A DNA stretch of 64,000 bases, from assembly GCA_963675135.1 (NCBI GenBank), contig OY776130.1, positions 28,388,001 to 28,452,000 of the forward strand. Reading direction: 5' to 3'. Below the pieces are notes generated by a model, which searched no databases, had not been told where the DNA came from, and saw nothing but the letters and a program-made list of their open reading frames with translations. Source of the DNA: Galeopsis tetrahit. Its lineage: Eukaryota; Streptophyta; Magnoliopsida; Lamiales; Lamiaceae. Shown here piece by piece: positions 23,588 to 35,416 of the stretch (the stretch's first letter is position 1; each line of letters opens with the position of its first letter). The translations under genes and the position numbers were made by a program.

Positions 23588-23994
23588 CATGTCAATATAT
23601 TGATTTTAAGGGATTTATTAGATTAGTCAAAAAAAATTCTCACATTAAGCTTGTTTATATTAATTCTATCTTAATTTCAACTTAGTGACACATCATCACA
23701 ATATCCAATCTTATGATGCCACATATTACAATATATTTGAACACATAAATATAAATTTAATGAGAATAAGACAGGTCATATAAAATGAATACATGAAAGA
23801 CGACACATCATCAAAATGAAGGACACGATGACACCTAAATAAACCAAACTCCCTATTAGTATATAAGGAGATACAATTTTTAGAGCTTGATATTTATTTA
23901 GTGGAGAATACAGAAAATCCAAGTTTAATTTACAGAACTTGATAGGAGTATAATCCCCTTTGGGCACGTTTGGCACTTTGGCTGGTCAGATGAA

Positions 23995-24052
23995 ATAGAT
24001 AAGTTAGAATATGATTAAGTAGAATAGATAAGTTAGAATATGATTAAGTAGG
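23995..24052. repeat. 29-bp tandem duplication
   Basis: ATAGATAAGTTAGAATATGA occurs at 23995 and again at 24024, period 29. Confidence 0.85.
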
Positions 24053-24339
24053 ATATGTTGTTTGAATTATAATTCTTGAAATTTAGATATGTGTTTGAAT
24101 TACTTGATTACTATTTTACAATACTTTAGCTAAAAGTTATATTTTGTGTTTGAATTCAATGATAAATTGATTAAAATGAAAAGAGTTATTTTTTCAATAC
24201 ATATATTTTAGTCTCAATATCAATTTTTTCAATACATATATTTTTTTCCAACTTTACGTAAATAATTTGCTGGTTTATAAGTTATTGGTTTAATTCTAAA
24301 TAATTACACCACTTTTAGTCTCAATATCAATTTAATCAC

Positions 24340-25165
24340 AACCTTTACAATTATTATAAAAAAAAAAAATCTCAACTTTTTATCGTGTTGCAATTCGATA
24401 CACATTTTTTTCTTCGATCAACAATTGATGACGTGACTTGCCGGAGCTCGTCAAGTCAGATTACACATATTTTTTTTATTTTTTTATTTTCCACATCAGA
24501 TTACACTTTATAAAAATAAATCTTTCACTTCTTCTTCGGCATCTTCTCCCTTTCTCAAACTCAATCAAGTTCTTCTTCTACTCTCTCTTTTTTAAAATTG
24601 AAGGTTGTGGACCTTGAGTCATATTATTTTTTTCATTTAGAATTCGGTGTATTTGCGTTATCTATGCATAAGAGTGAAATAATTATTGTATTTGGGTGCA
24701 TGTTGCTTGTGATTTATTTCTTCAAATAATTTTGTTGTTTTGTTCAACTAGTTCGAGGACTACAATTTTTTTTCAGTGGACCTCAATTAATTATTGTATT
24801 TGAGTGTAGGCTAAAGATAACCTTTTATGGGAGAGGAAAATATTCTAGAAATTAATGTGTTTAACACTAATTATTATTGCAACAAACATATTCTAGAAAA
24901 TATTGTGAAAAAATATATGTAGAATACTAAAAGTTATAATTAGACCATCTAATTTACTAAACATTTGCAATTGTAGACTATAAATATCCAAGTGCACAAA
25001 CATAACTAAAAAAATAAGTCATTAGCATAAACATAAAAAAATAAAATAAAAAATATGTATAATTTGACGTGGCGAGAAAAAAAAGTGTATATAATTGCAA
25101 CACGATATGAAAGATTTGAATTTTTTTTTATAATAATTATAAAGATCAAAAAATGAAAACAAAAA
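24340..25165. mobile_element. long inverted-repeat element, about 0.8 kb
   Basis: The left arm (TTTACAATTATTATAAAA, then TATCGTGTTGCAATTCGATA) is repeated inverted on the right, where the other strand reads TTTATAATTATTATAAAA and TATCGTGTTGCAATTATATA. The arms are about 80-100 bp and imperfect. No clear target duplication was found, so the superfamily (Mutator-like is possible) is open. Confidence 0.6.
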
Positions 25166-25548
25166 ATTACAACACAAACTTCAAAATAAAAAAAATACCT
25201 GTAAAAATTTTATATGAAAGTAGAATAATTTAGAAATACTATAGGCTACTAGTGTGGAAATACTCAATCAAACAACAATATACTACTAAGTGCATTGACG
25301 ATATTTCAGGCATTTTGAGCACGATGAAAATTCAACATCGATAGTCACGAACATTTTCACGGAAGTTTGTTCGAACGATAATCATTAAGTTGCCCTTATA
25401 TACAGTCGTGGCAATCCACCGGGATTGTTCTTATTAAACTTTTTTTTTTTCGAGTTTTTCAATCCTGTAATAATCCAATATTCATTTGAATCAAAAGTTT
25501 AGAATATTTGTTTTTAATAAAAAACATTTTACATTCATTTTTTAATTT

Positions 25549-25800
25549 CACAAAAATGAACACATTTAAATTTATAAATTTAAGTAAAGACTAAAACCAC
25601 ACTTTTTATTGATTGAAAACAAAAATACATAAAGTTAAAAAAAAAAAAACATTAATCATCAGACAAGCAGTCTCAATCCTCACAAAAATCAACACATTTA
25701 AATTTAAAAATTTAAGTAAAGACTAAAACCACACTTTTTATTGATTGAAAACAAAAATACATAAAGTTAAAAAAAAAACAAAAACATTAATCATAAGACA
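25549..25800. repeat. 132-bp tandem duplication, about 1.9 copies
   Basis: CACAAAAAT(G/C)AACACATTT starts at 25549 and 25681, and the rest follows with few changes (GTAAAGACTAAAACCACAC in both). Confidence 0.88.
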
Positions 25801-25809
25801 AAGTGATAT

Positions 25810-25874
25810 AAGCAGTCGGATACTTATTATGGCTATTGAATAAGCAGTCGGATACTTATTATGGCTATTGAATT
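25810..25874. repeat. 32-bp tandem duplication, two copies
   Basis: AAGCAGTCGGATACTTATTA occurs twice with period 32, without change. Confidence 0.9.
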
Positions 25875-26022
25875 ATTTTTGGTCTGCCTCAATATAAAAT
25901 TATTTTTATTAAAATTTCGATATTTTGGTATACATTTGTATATCGAATATTGATGATGGATAAATATGTCACTAATTATTGAATAATTATTGACGAAACA
26001 TAATCTTGTTATAAGTATATTA

Positions 26023-26252
26023 CTCCCTCCGTCCTAAAGAAAATTTCACATCTATTTTTTCGATTCTTTAGAAACTTATCGTACCTAAAATATTATATTT
26101 AATGTCATTATTTTTATGGTACATAGATACACACAAGTAAATTCACTTATTTATTTTTTTATAAAACTATATCTCAAAATTCTATTTATTATAATATTTT
26201 TTTAAAAAGGGAGTGAAAAGTAAGTGTGAAAGTTAATCCGGAACGGAGGGAG
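26023..26252. mobile_element. Stowaway MITE, 230 bp
   Basis: CTCCCTCCGTCCTAAAG at the left and GGAACGGAGGGAG at the right, flanked by TA on each side. Confidence 0.85.
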
Positions 26253-26393
26253 TATATTATAATCCTCAAATAATATTGTGATGAAATAATTATGTTACTA
26301 GTTATTTTGAATAATTAATGACAAAACATTGTATCATCATAAAAATATTATTTTTGGGGTGGTCTTGTGTGAGATCGTCTCATGGTTCTCATT

Positions 26394-26477
26394 CCCGTGA
26401 GACGAATCCTTATTTTGACCCAGACCAAAAACTGGCCCGTGAGACGAATCCTTATTTTGACCCAGACCAAAAACTGG
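26394..26477. repeat. 42-bp tandem duplication, two copies
   Basis: CCCGTGAGACGAATCCTTAT occurs at 26394 and 26436, followed by identical sequence. The short frames in this place are not genes. Confidence 0.88.
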
Positions 26478-26542
26478 CAACCGCTTTTCATTATTCCATT
26501 GTCGCACTCTAGGTTCACACGCCCATCCCTTACCAATAATTA

Positions 26543-27513
26543 GGGAGGTGTATTCAATTGAGATTTTGTTGGATTTTTTTGGACTTTTAAAATCGGGGGT
26601 ATTCAATCCTGATTTTTAAAAGTCTTTCAAAATTTTGAGGTATTCAATACGGATTTTAAAAAGTCTTTAGAAATCTTTAGGTATTCAACAATCTATGGAT
26701 TTTAATACTCTATGTATTTCTGTTGGATTCTCTTTCAAAAATATAAATAAATTTCACTAATCAAAATCTCTTCTAAAAAGTAGAGATTTCAACGGATTCT
26801 CTTAGAAGACTCTGAAAGAAAAGAAAAAAAAAATGTGTTAACTATGTTCTTTGATAATCACAGATTCTTCACCACCATTATTATCGTGAAAAAAATTATA
26901 TCTGTATTTTAAAATTATGTTCTTTCTTTAAAAATTATAGTATATTGGACACCGTCAATAATATCTAATCGACGTCAATTCCCTCCTTACGTGGTGTTCG
27001 ATATCATCTAAAAGATTTTGGTGGTCAAGGTCGTCATGTTCGATATCATCTAAAAGATTTTGGTGGTCAAGGTCATCACCCAGAAATGCAAGTATTCAAT
27101 CGAATTTTTGGTATTTTCAAATTGCAATTCACAAGTTCGCTGGATTACATAACTTTCTTCGGAAAGAAGGTCGCTCTGATGAATTTCCAGTCGAATATAA
27201 AGAACAAACTTGAGAACTAGTATTGCTAACTATGTGAAAATGAGATCGAGAGGTATAACTGTGATGAAAATGAAGATGAGAATAAAAATGATAAATAATA
27301 ATTTTTTTAAACTAGGTTTTAGGGGCGTAGTTTATGGAAATCCATGTAAATTTAAAAAAAAATGTGTATTTCAGAATCTGTCAAATCTATAAAAATCCAT
27401 ATAAATCAATAAAAAAGTCAGGCAAACTCTGCATAGAGTCTATGGATTTTCTAAATCCACTGACTTTTAAAGTCCAAAAAAATCCAACAAAATCTCAATT
27501 GAATACATCCCTC
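26543..27513. mobile_element. PIF/Harbinger-like non-autonomous element, 971 bp
   Basis: Flanked by TTA on both sides (26540-26542, 27514-27516). The terminal repeats share GTATTCAATTGAGATTTTGT and continue for about 45 bp (left GGGAGGTGTATTC, right on the other strand GAGGGATGTATTC). TTA targets and this terminal type fit PIF/Harbinger. The interior has a 42-bp tandem duplication at 26995-27078 and no recognisable transposase. Confidence 0.85.
26995..27078. repeat. 42-bp tandem duplication within the Harbinger-like element
   Basis: TGTTCGATATCATCTAAAAG begins at 26995 and 27037, followed by the same sequence with one change. Confidence 0.85.
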
Positions 27514-28149
27514 TTATTGTCAAGCCCACACACATACATGCCCACATTAAAAAAAATATGATTATTAAAAAATGTTATTCTTATTTATTATAATAAATTA
27601 AAAGGTATATGAATTTAAATAAAATAAAATATAAAATGTAGGAGTAGTTATCTTCTTGGAGCTAAGTCTTATATGAGTCGAATCTTTTTTTACACGATAT
27701 AAAAATTGAGAATATTTAAGTAAAAAGTGTATCACTTTTATTAAAAATATTATTACTTTTTTCTTAAACATTGTCATTTAAAAAAAAACGTAGTGAAATT
27801 TTAGGGGAAAATATGTTGTTCAACCTAAAATTTTGAAATATTAGTCGAAAGGGATCCGTTGTAAAATAGAAATGACATCTTATCAATTAAATAACACTTT
27901 TTACTTATATTTTTCACTTTTAACTTGTACACTATTACTTTTTAAAAATATTAATAATAATATCAAGTAAAAACTGACAACAATTAACTCTAAAAACTAA
28001 AATAATTAGTAAAGATACTCGTGTACACTACCTTATAATCTCCTTCATTAACCCAAAACTAAAAAATAATCATGTTTATTCAAAAAGTGATAATATTTAT
28101 GTAAAAAGTAATAGTCACTTTTTGTAAAAGCATTATCACTTTTAACTAA

Positions 28150-28387
28150 GGGTTACACTCTTGTGTACCAGTTACATGTATGTAACTGGTTACTTTTTAA
28201 TATTTAAACTAATACTATATTGTATTTAAACTAATACTATACGGTATTTGAACTAATACTATACTGTATTTTAATTAATATTATACTGTATTTACCATAA
28301 CTCATGAGTAAAATTCATCTATTTAGAAAATTGTATTAAAAAAAAAACAAGTTACATGTATGTAACTAGTACACACAAGTAATTGTC
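28150..28387. mobile_element. Mutator-type MITE, 238 bp
   Basis: Flanked by a 9-bp direct repeat TTTAACTAA (28141-28149 and 28388-28396). The terminal repeats are imperfect: left GGGTTACACTCTTGTGTACC, right on the other strand GACAATTACTTGTGTGTACT. Nine-base duplications are characteristic of Mutator. The centre holds a 22-bp tandem repeat. Confidence 0.8.
28202..28289. repeat. 22-bp tandem repeat, four copies
   Basis: Four successive units of the type ATTTAAACTAATACTATAC with a few changes, inside the 238-bp MITE. Confidence 0.9.
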
Positions 28388-28487
28388 TTTAACTAAACTT
28401 TTATCACTTTTTGAATACGAATAATTATATCAATTAAAAGAGACAACAATTAACTTTGAAAACTAACACAAAATTAGTAATCATGCC

Positions 28488-28657
28488 TAGGGTTGGCAAT
28501 GGGACGGGTAAAAACCCGAACCCGCATAAAACCAGCCCGCACGGGGCGGGTAAATACCCGGTCAAACGGGTCCCGGGTCGGGTAAATACCCGCCGTGTAT
28601 GAGACGGGTAATGGTTTTGTATATACCCGACCCGAACCCGACCCGTATAGATATATT

Positions 28658-28694
<37 letters not shown>

Positions 28695-29208
28695 CAAAAT
28701 ATATATCTATATCATGATTAGTAATTTAATATATACTTTTTCAATACCTAGAGGAATAGAGGTAAGCTTGGGATGAAAATTGGTCTTGAATACTTATTTC
28801 TACTGTTACTTCTGGTCATTATGGTACCTCTAGTAGTCTGGTATCATTTGTTTCTGTTTGAAATTTTATTATGAATAAAAAATATATTTTGTCTAATAAA
28901 AAAATATATACTTCTTCAATTTTAATTCTTTCTAATTGTAGGTTTAAGAAACACACAGCGGCTTCGAGTTTCTTATTTCTCTCCCAGCCATCGATCTCCT
29001 CTCCATTCTATTTAAATAGCATATTTAAAAAAAAAAAAAAAGTGAGTGATGATGGGCGGGGTGGGTATACCTGCCGGGTTCGTGGGACGGGGCGGGTTTA
29101 ACCGGGTATTGAGGCGGGACGAGGCGGGTAACGGGTCTAAAAAATTTTGACGGGGCGGGTTCTGGGACAGACTATACCCATCCCATACCCGCCCCGTTGC
29201 CAACCCTA
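28488..29208. mobile_element. hAT-like MITE with CCCG-rich ends, 721 bp
   Basis: Perfect 8-bp duplication ATCATGCC (28480-28487 and 29209-29216). Terminal repeats TAGGGTTGGCAATGGGACGG and, on the other strand, TAGGGTTGGCAACGGGGCGG. Subterminal regions are full of CGGGTAA and CCCGACCC motifs, and an AT microsatellite lies at about 28657-28690. Open frames here are compositional. Confidence 0.92.
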
Positions 29209-29819
29209 ATCATGCCCAGTAAAATATAATCTCATTCATTAACTATGACAATGTTTATGCAAAAAGTAATAGTCACTTTTAATAAAAACGTTATCACTTT
29301 TCAACCAAACTTCACTTCTTGAATAATGATATTTTTCTAAATAAAAAGTGACAATAAACTCAAAAAATTGATGCAATTAATAAAAATAATTATATAATTA
29401 TATCTACTAACAGATAATCTCATTCACCCATAAACTAAAATTTATGGAATTTTTTCGGAAAAAAAACACCTACTCACCAAATTTATGGAATTATATGAAG
29501 TAAAAAGAAAAAACAATTAACTCTGAAAACTAACACAAAATTAGTAATAGTTTCTAATAAAATACAATCTTATTCATTAACTCAGGTGTGAAAAGTGACA
29601 ATGTGTATGCAAAATGTGATACCCACTTTTAATTTATACTCCATATTTTGATCAAGCTTATTGATATATTCATTTTTTTTCTATTCGTTTTTTATATAAT
29701 AATATTTTAAATTAAAAGTGATACATCACATTTTTATAGTGATATTCATCAAGTAACAAATAATATGAAAAATTGATGTAATTAGTGAAGATAATCATGT
29801 CCACTAGCAAATAACCTAA

Positions 29820-30236
29820 GATAATTTTTATAAAAAATGTCATTCATACACCTACCTTCTTAATAAAGGATCACTAATATAATCTTTTTAAATAAGGACA
29901 AAGACATATGTTAATAACCATTTATGCCCTTACATTTAAATATGAAGATTAATTTATTAATTTAATGAATAAAGGAACAAGTCGTATCTTCCTTATTTTT
30001 CGCCATTTATTCAACAACATACCATTTCACAAAGATTCCTTCCGTTTAATATCACTCATATGGAAATAATAATCTCACCTTCCTTATTCGTATGCAATCT
30101 GCACGATTGATAGGAATTTTCAATTAAACCAATCGTAATTTCCCAAAAACAACCCTAATTCAGAATTCTTCGTCCCTGTCGTTTGATAATCGTGTTCTGC
30201 ATGTTTTTTCTCATTTAAGCTGCAGAATTTGAATCG
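29820..30236 (+). promoter_or_regulatory. MULE left end and transposase leader
   Basis: Terminal sequence followed by the region upstream of the transposase ATG. It should hold the transposase binding sites and promoter. No single promoter box is asserted. Confidence 0.4.
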
Positions 30237-31509
30237 ATGGACTGTGTGGTGATTCTGAAAATCGAATTCAATGGGAAGACCAAGTTGGTTCGTGTTAGTC
30301 GCTCTTCACTGTATGCAGATGTTGTGAATCAAATCATCGGTATGTGGCCTACGTTTTTTTCCAATAATATATCAATGTCGTATTTAGTTGGTAGTATTAA
30401 TAATTGTTGTTTGGCATCGGACGATGATTTGGGTGGATTAATTGAGTTTTGCCAGTTTTCTTCAGAAAAACTAGTTAATGTTTATTTACATGTTGAAAAT
30501 TCATCTGTTCCCATTGTTGCGCACCAGAATTCTGAAAATTTAGAAAATAGGGTTATAGACTATAATGACAGTCGGTGTAAGCTTCCATCTAGTGTCCTGC
30601 AGATTTTTGGAGATGTAGAAAGTAATTCTACAAGAGAGAATCTTATTGTTAATTACTATGCATCCCAGAGAGTATCTGTAAATCAAAACAAAAATATTGT
30701 ATCCAGTGTTTCAAGCCACAATCTTCCATATTCCAATTCAACTGAATTTATGGGAGTGGGTAGCGTATCAAAGTTTGATATAAGTCCAACGGAGAAAACT
30801 AAGACCTATTTGTCTGATCATTGGGGTAACATCATGAAAATTGGTGAACTTTTTGTTGGTGGTGCGCCGGAGTTTAGAATTGAATTGATAAAGTATTCAA
30901 CTAAACTTAATTTCAAGTATGTATTTTTGAAGAATTCCCCTAGATATATACATGTCGTGTGTTCTGAGAAAGCTGCAACTAGTTGTGATTGGTTCATAAA
31001 AGCCAAACAATTGCCCATGAATACTGGATTTATATTGTCCAAAGCCAATCTGATACACAAATGTGTGGGCAACCTTCTACTTGGAAAAAAGAATAGGTTT
31101 GGTCTGAAACTTCTAAAGGAAATTCTCTTGCAAAGTGTTAGGGGCAATCCTACTATCACTGTAAAGGAAGTAATGATATATATTAAGCTGAATTATGGAT
31201 TTGATGTTACATATTCTAAAATTTGGCGCGGAATCGAAGCTGCACGGGATGATATTTTTGGCAGCTATGACGAATCCTATGATCAATTACGGTGGTATAG
31301 TGATGCGGTAAAACATACTAATCCCGGTAGTATAGTTGACCTGGAGAAAAACTATGTCACTAACCATTTTGAACGAATCTTCATCTCGTTCAACGCTTTT
31401 AAGGAAGGATTCAAAAAATGTAGGCCATTGCTTTTTATTGACGGGACATTTTTAAAGGGCAGATCAAAAGGTGTCTTGCTTGCTGCCACGACGAAGGATG
31501 GTGACAACG

Positions 31510-31754
31510 GTAAATATCTTTTGATTATTCATTTCTTTACTGTTTATTTATGAAGTCTAGTATCTGTGTCATTTTGCTAATTGTTAAATTTTATTATCAG
31601 ATTTCGATTATGTAGAATATTTTGCTTCTACCTAATATGAATTATCTGTTATTGTAAATTTAATTTGTCCAGGCCTGGAGATGTGTTTTATCTATTAAAC
31701 GGATTAAGTAATTTTTCCAGATTTCTAATAGGAGACTTTGCTTTTTTTGTATAG
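31510..31754 (+). other. transposase intron, 245 bp
   Basis: Donor GTAAAT directly after the codon-1 base of a Gly codon and acceptor TTGTATAG. Splicing joins the frame as DNG-LFPVAF, matching the conserved MULE domain. Confidence 0.85.
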
Positions 31755-32227
31755 GTCTGTTTCCAGTTGCTTTTGCAATTGTTTCCGCTGAAAACAGAAA
31801 CAATTGGGCTTGGTTTCTAACTAAACTTCGCGACCTCATTACTCACCCGAAAAATGTAATTTATATCTCCGACAGAAATACGGGTTTGATGTCTGCATTT
31901 TATGACGTATGGAGTGAACCTGCCCATTTTTACTGTTTGTACCATCTTTTATCAAACCTTAAGGGTCGATATGGGGGAGGATGGAATACACAACATCGTG
32001 AGAATATGGCTGATTTGTTTAGGCAGTGTGCATATGCTCCAATAACGAGGATTTTCAACGAAAAGATTGAAGAATTTAAGAAAGTAGGAGGTCGAATTGC
32101 TGAGGAATGGCTTCAAGATCTGCCCTACGAAAGATGGGTTGTTGCACACTCACCTCACCTTAAGAGATATGGAGAGATGACGTCAAACGCTGCCGAGTCG
32201 TTTAATTCATGGATCCGTGAAGCTAGG

Positions 32228-33667
32228 TGTTGGGATATAAATTCACCCTAAGCCCCACTTGATGTTAGAATAGTTTTGATGGCCAAAACACTTAGAGTTT
32301 ATAAATGTAATAGGATCAGCTGACTTGTATAGAACAACTTAGACTAGTCTTGTGTGATCAACTGTATTGATATCAGCTGATCAGCACAGTCCTGGCTTAC
32401 ATGCCTATCCTCAAGATGAGAAGAGTAGAAGACATGAAGACTAGAAGATCCTTGAAGACCAGACAAGTTAAGGTGCTTGTATACCTACTTATCTGATGGA
32501 GTCCAAATTGAAGATGGCCTAAAGCAGTACAAAGAATTACCAGATCAGAAGAGTGTTACTCTGCTGATATCAGAAGACAGAAGACCTAAGGCCAGAAGAG
32601 TAGTCAGAAGACTAGTAGTACAGATCAGAAGACTATGTGATCTTCCAGGACTCGGCTGATTCCAAAGTCATCTTGCAATTCAAACGAAGACCTACCTTAT
32701 TTAGAAGATTGACATGATCCCAGGATTGAAGCAATCAAGCGGCTGGAATCATGGAATCAAGCCATTATGGAAAGATTGCTCAAACGGCTAGTCAACTCCA
32801 ACGGCTAGTTGCAACCAATCTCCATTATAAATACAAGAGGATGAGAAATCACGAAGACAAGAAGTCACAAGAGAGAATTCAACAAGCCAAGCAAGCAATC
32901 AAAGCTAAAGCCATACTGTTCTAAGAATTCTCAAAAGAGCCAGAAACCATTAGATTATCTATACCTCTTAAGTGATTTCTATTCAACCCTTAAGAACCTA
33001 AAACCTGTTCATATTGTATAATCATTGTTTTAGGCATAGTGGTTAAGCAAATTATAAGCTTGAACCATTAGTTGGATACACTTCAAAAACCCCAAACCCT
33101 CACCGAAAGGTTAAAGTTTTTGAACCCCTTAAAGTGCAAGTGCTTACAATCACTTGTGGAGACCGTAGCTGTTAGGACGGCTCAGATCTCAAAGTCCTAA
33201 CCTTGGGACTATAAAGGTCAAGACCCTTGTAATTTGTGGTAAATTAAAGGGATTAAACATCACGTGTGGACGTGAGAGTGGACGTAGGAACGTATATCCG
33301 AACCACTATAAATCTGGTGTCATTTACCTTCTGCACTTTACATTTCTGCCTTTACATTTATTTTTATAGTGCATACTGTATTTTCAACTGTCTTCAAAAC
33401 AAGGCCATAACTTTCAAACCAGCATCAGCTGAGTACTTTCATAAAACAACAGGTTAACACTTAAAGAACGAGTCTAATCAAGGCCTACCATAATTCCGCA
33501 TATAACCTCTTCAATCAGATCACTATAGTCATCTGGACCAGCAGACTAGTAGTCCAGTTGACATAGCAATCAGAAGAGGTTCCCAACTCTATTGAAAAAG
33601 TTTTAAAGTCTATTCACCCCTCCCCTCTAGACTTTAATCCTATTCACTACTTGTTCAGGGACCAACA
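32228..33667 (+). mobile_element. solo LTR inserted in the transposase exon
   Basis: Starts TGTTGGGATATAAATTC and ends CAGGGACCAACA, with perfect 5-bp target duplications CTAGG (32223-32227 and 33668-33672). The ends resemble those of the Copia LTRs here. A TATAAATAC box lies near 32826. No internal region remains. Plus orientation, 1,440 bp. Confidence 0.94.
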
Positions 33668-34284
33668 CTAGGGGTCTGCCAGTAACTTATATGATTGACT
33701 CTATAAGGAAAGAGATATCTAGATGGTTTGTGGAGAGGCGAGAAAATAGCAATAAGTGGACAGGTTTGTTAGTTCCGAGCAAAGAGCAACTTTGGAATGA
33801 TTTGGGATATATTAGTGTAGCATGGTCCGTATCTCTCTATCCAAATGGACAATTTGAAGTGTCTTCAAAATCCACAGTCACTGTTGATAATGCATATAAT
33901 ATATGTACGTGTTTTGATTGGCAAATCAAAGGCTTTCCATGTGCACATGTAGTAGGTGTTATAAAAAAGCATTGCACATCCATTCATAATGTTGTTGAGG
34001 AATGCTTCTTCACCTCTAGTTACAAGCAGTGTTATGCAGCTGATCTTATACCTGTCCCACAAACTAAAAGATACTAGTACAGGTATATGAATGATGAAGA
34101 AAAGATTCTACCTCCTATTCTGCACAACCCACTAGGAAGACCGAAACAGAAGAGGATTACTTCATATGGAGAATTTCGGAAGATAAAACCGAGTACTTGT
34201 AAGACTTGTGGCAAAAAAGCCAGACACGATTCTTTGACTTGTGCAGCTGTGTTTGGAACCGACAAGACCAATACTTCTCATTAG

Positions 34285-35416
34285 AATTATTTAGGTTTTT
34301 TACTTTAGTTGTATATGTGTTTTTTTTACTGTTTTTAGACATTACGTATTGAGTAATACTTCTGATTTCAATAATTACGACTGGTTTGTTTTAATTTATA
34401 TACAGAATTTGCGTTGTTAAGTTTAATTGATTATTTTTAACTAGAATTATGTCATAATAATTGAAATCCCTTTTTCCACAAATAATTCCACTATTATATG
34501 TAAATACTGAATAATTTCTTTAACTAATAGTCACAAACAGATTACAAAATTTCTAAAAGCAGATATGGTATGCATACAAAGATATAGTATGCAGAACAAA
34601 ATAACAATATGAATATATTAACTAGTTATTCTATGCATTCAACCATTTGTATTGTATATATACACACTGTTTCTGCACAATACGTTTTCTATGCAACTAG
34701 TATCCGTATGTTTTTCATTTTTCTTATCTGCATTTCTATGTTTTATATTATTTGTTTTTTCTTATTCATTAACAACCAAAACAAAAATAATAATTGAAAA
34801 AAAAACTGAATGTATAAAGTATACGTTTCAATATTCGAAAATTTAACTTATTTTCATTCATTTTAGTGAATAATAAATGTGCAATCAATATATCGATAAT
34901 GAATGCATTATCAAAATTGTGCAGAATGTATGTTTGTCATATTGCATATTTATTATCTATTGTGCAGGAAAATATTTTGTTTCTTCATATGATAGAAAAC
35001 ATGCCACTTAACCTGTAAAAAAATGTTGTTATCATATCATTATTTTTTGGTATTAATTAAAAACAAAAACAACAAAAATAATTGGAAAGAAAACTTATTC
35101 TATCAAGTATACGTTTCAATATTCGAAAATTTTATTTAACTTTACATTAATTTTTAATATAATTTCAAATTAAATAAAAAATATGCAATCAGTACAAAGA
35201 GAATGATTGCACTATTAAAAAATTATTCAGAATTTAGGGTTGTCCTACTGCATATTATTATGTGTGCAGAAATACATAGTTATTTCTGCATAAAACACTT
35301 ATGTAAAGTTGTTTGAACTGCCATATTCAGCTACACATATTCAGCTACACATAATCATAAATATTGAAACCAAAGTTAATGTATTATAAAAATCCAAGAA
35401 TTTATGTTTATACATG
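34285..35416. other. AT-rich MULE interior, no gene seen
   Basis: Non-coding. A phrase of the type AAGTATACGTTTCAATATTCGAAAATTT recurs at about 34820 and 35105, marking a diverged internal duplication. Otherwise nothing recognised. Confidence 0.5.

Larger units (their letters stand above)
23588..26020. other. AT-rich spacer with repeats, no gene
   Basis: No coding region is supported. Beyond the repeats listed separately, 23963-24000 (GGGCACGTTTGGCAC) resembles a MITE end without a visible partner. Confidence 0.5.
27700..29819. repeat. irregular tandem array, left half
   Basis: Diverged units carrying the motifs AATCATGTCCACTA, ATAATCTCATTCATTAA, AAAAGTGATAATATTTATG and TTATCACTTTTCAACTAAA recur roughly every 150-250 bp once the inserted elements are removed. 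The array stops at 29819 and resumes at 47191. Not coding. Whether it is a satellite or the repeat-filled body of another element is not clear. Confidence 0.7.
30237..34284 (+). pseudogene. mudrA-like: MULE transposase (mudrA-like), split by a solo LTR
   Basis: It would cut and rejoin the element ends. Exon 1 is 30237-31509, with a GT-AG intron at 31510-31754; exon 2 continues to the end. Residues 1-85 form a PB1-like N-terminus, and about 200-262 the MuDR DNA-binding domain (GELFVGGAPEFRIELIKYS). The MULE catalytic domain has D402 in FIDGTFLKG, Asp at 31871 in ISDRNTGL and Glu at 32195 in SNAAESFN, plus CLYHLL. After a solo LTR (32228-33667) the frame resumes at 33673 without loss and gives a SWIM zinc finger (CTCFDW, PCAHVVGVIKKH). 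A TAG at 34075-34077 interrupts the frame; the same frame then continues to a CX2C zinc knuckle (CKTCGKKARHDSLTC) and ends at 34284. The LTR insertion and nonsense codon make it inactive. Confidence 0.94.

Noticed and set aside
28871..29203. Short ORFs in the CCCG-rich region
   Set aside because: They fall within a hAT-like MITE defined by an 8-bp duplication; coding is compositional.
27700..29800. CRISPR-like or regular satellite array
   Set aside because: Units are irregular in length and diverged, there are no conserved direct repeats with unique spacers, and the setting is a plant nuclear genome.
32477..32659. 60-residue charged ORF within the MULE
   Set aside because: It lies inside the solo LTR, not in the transposase.
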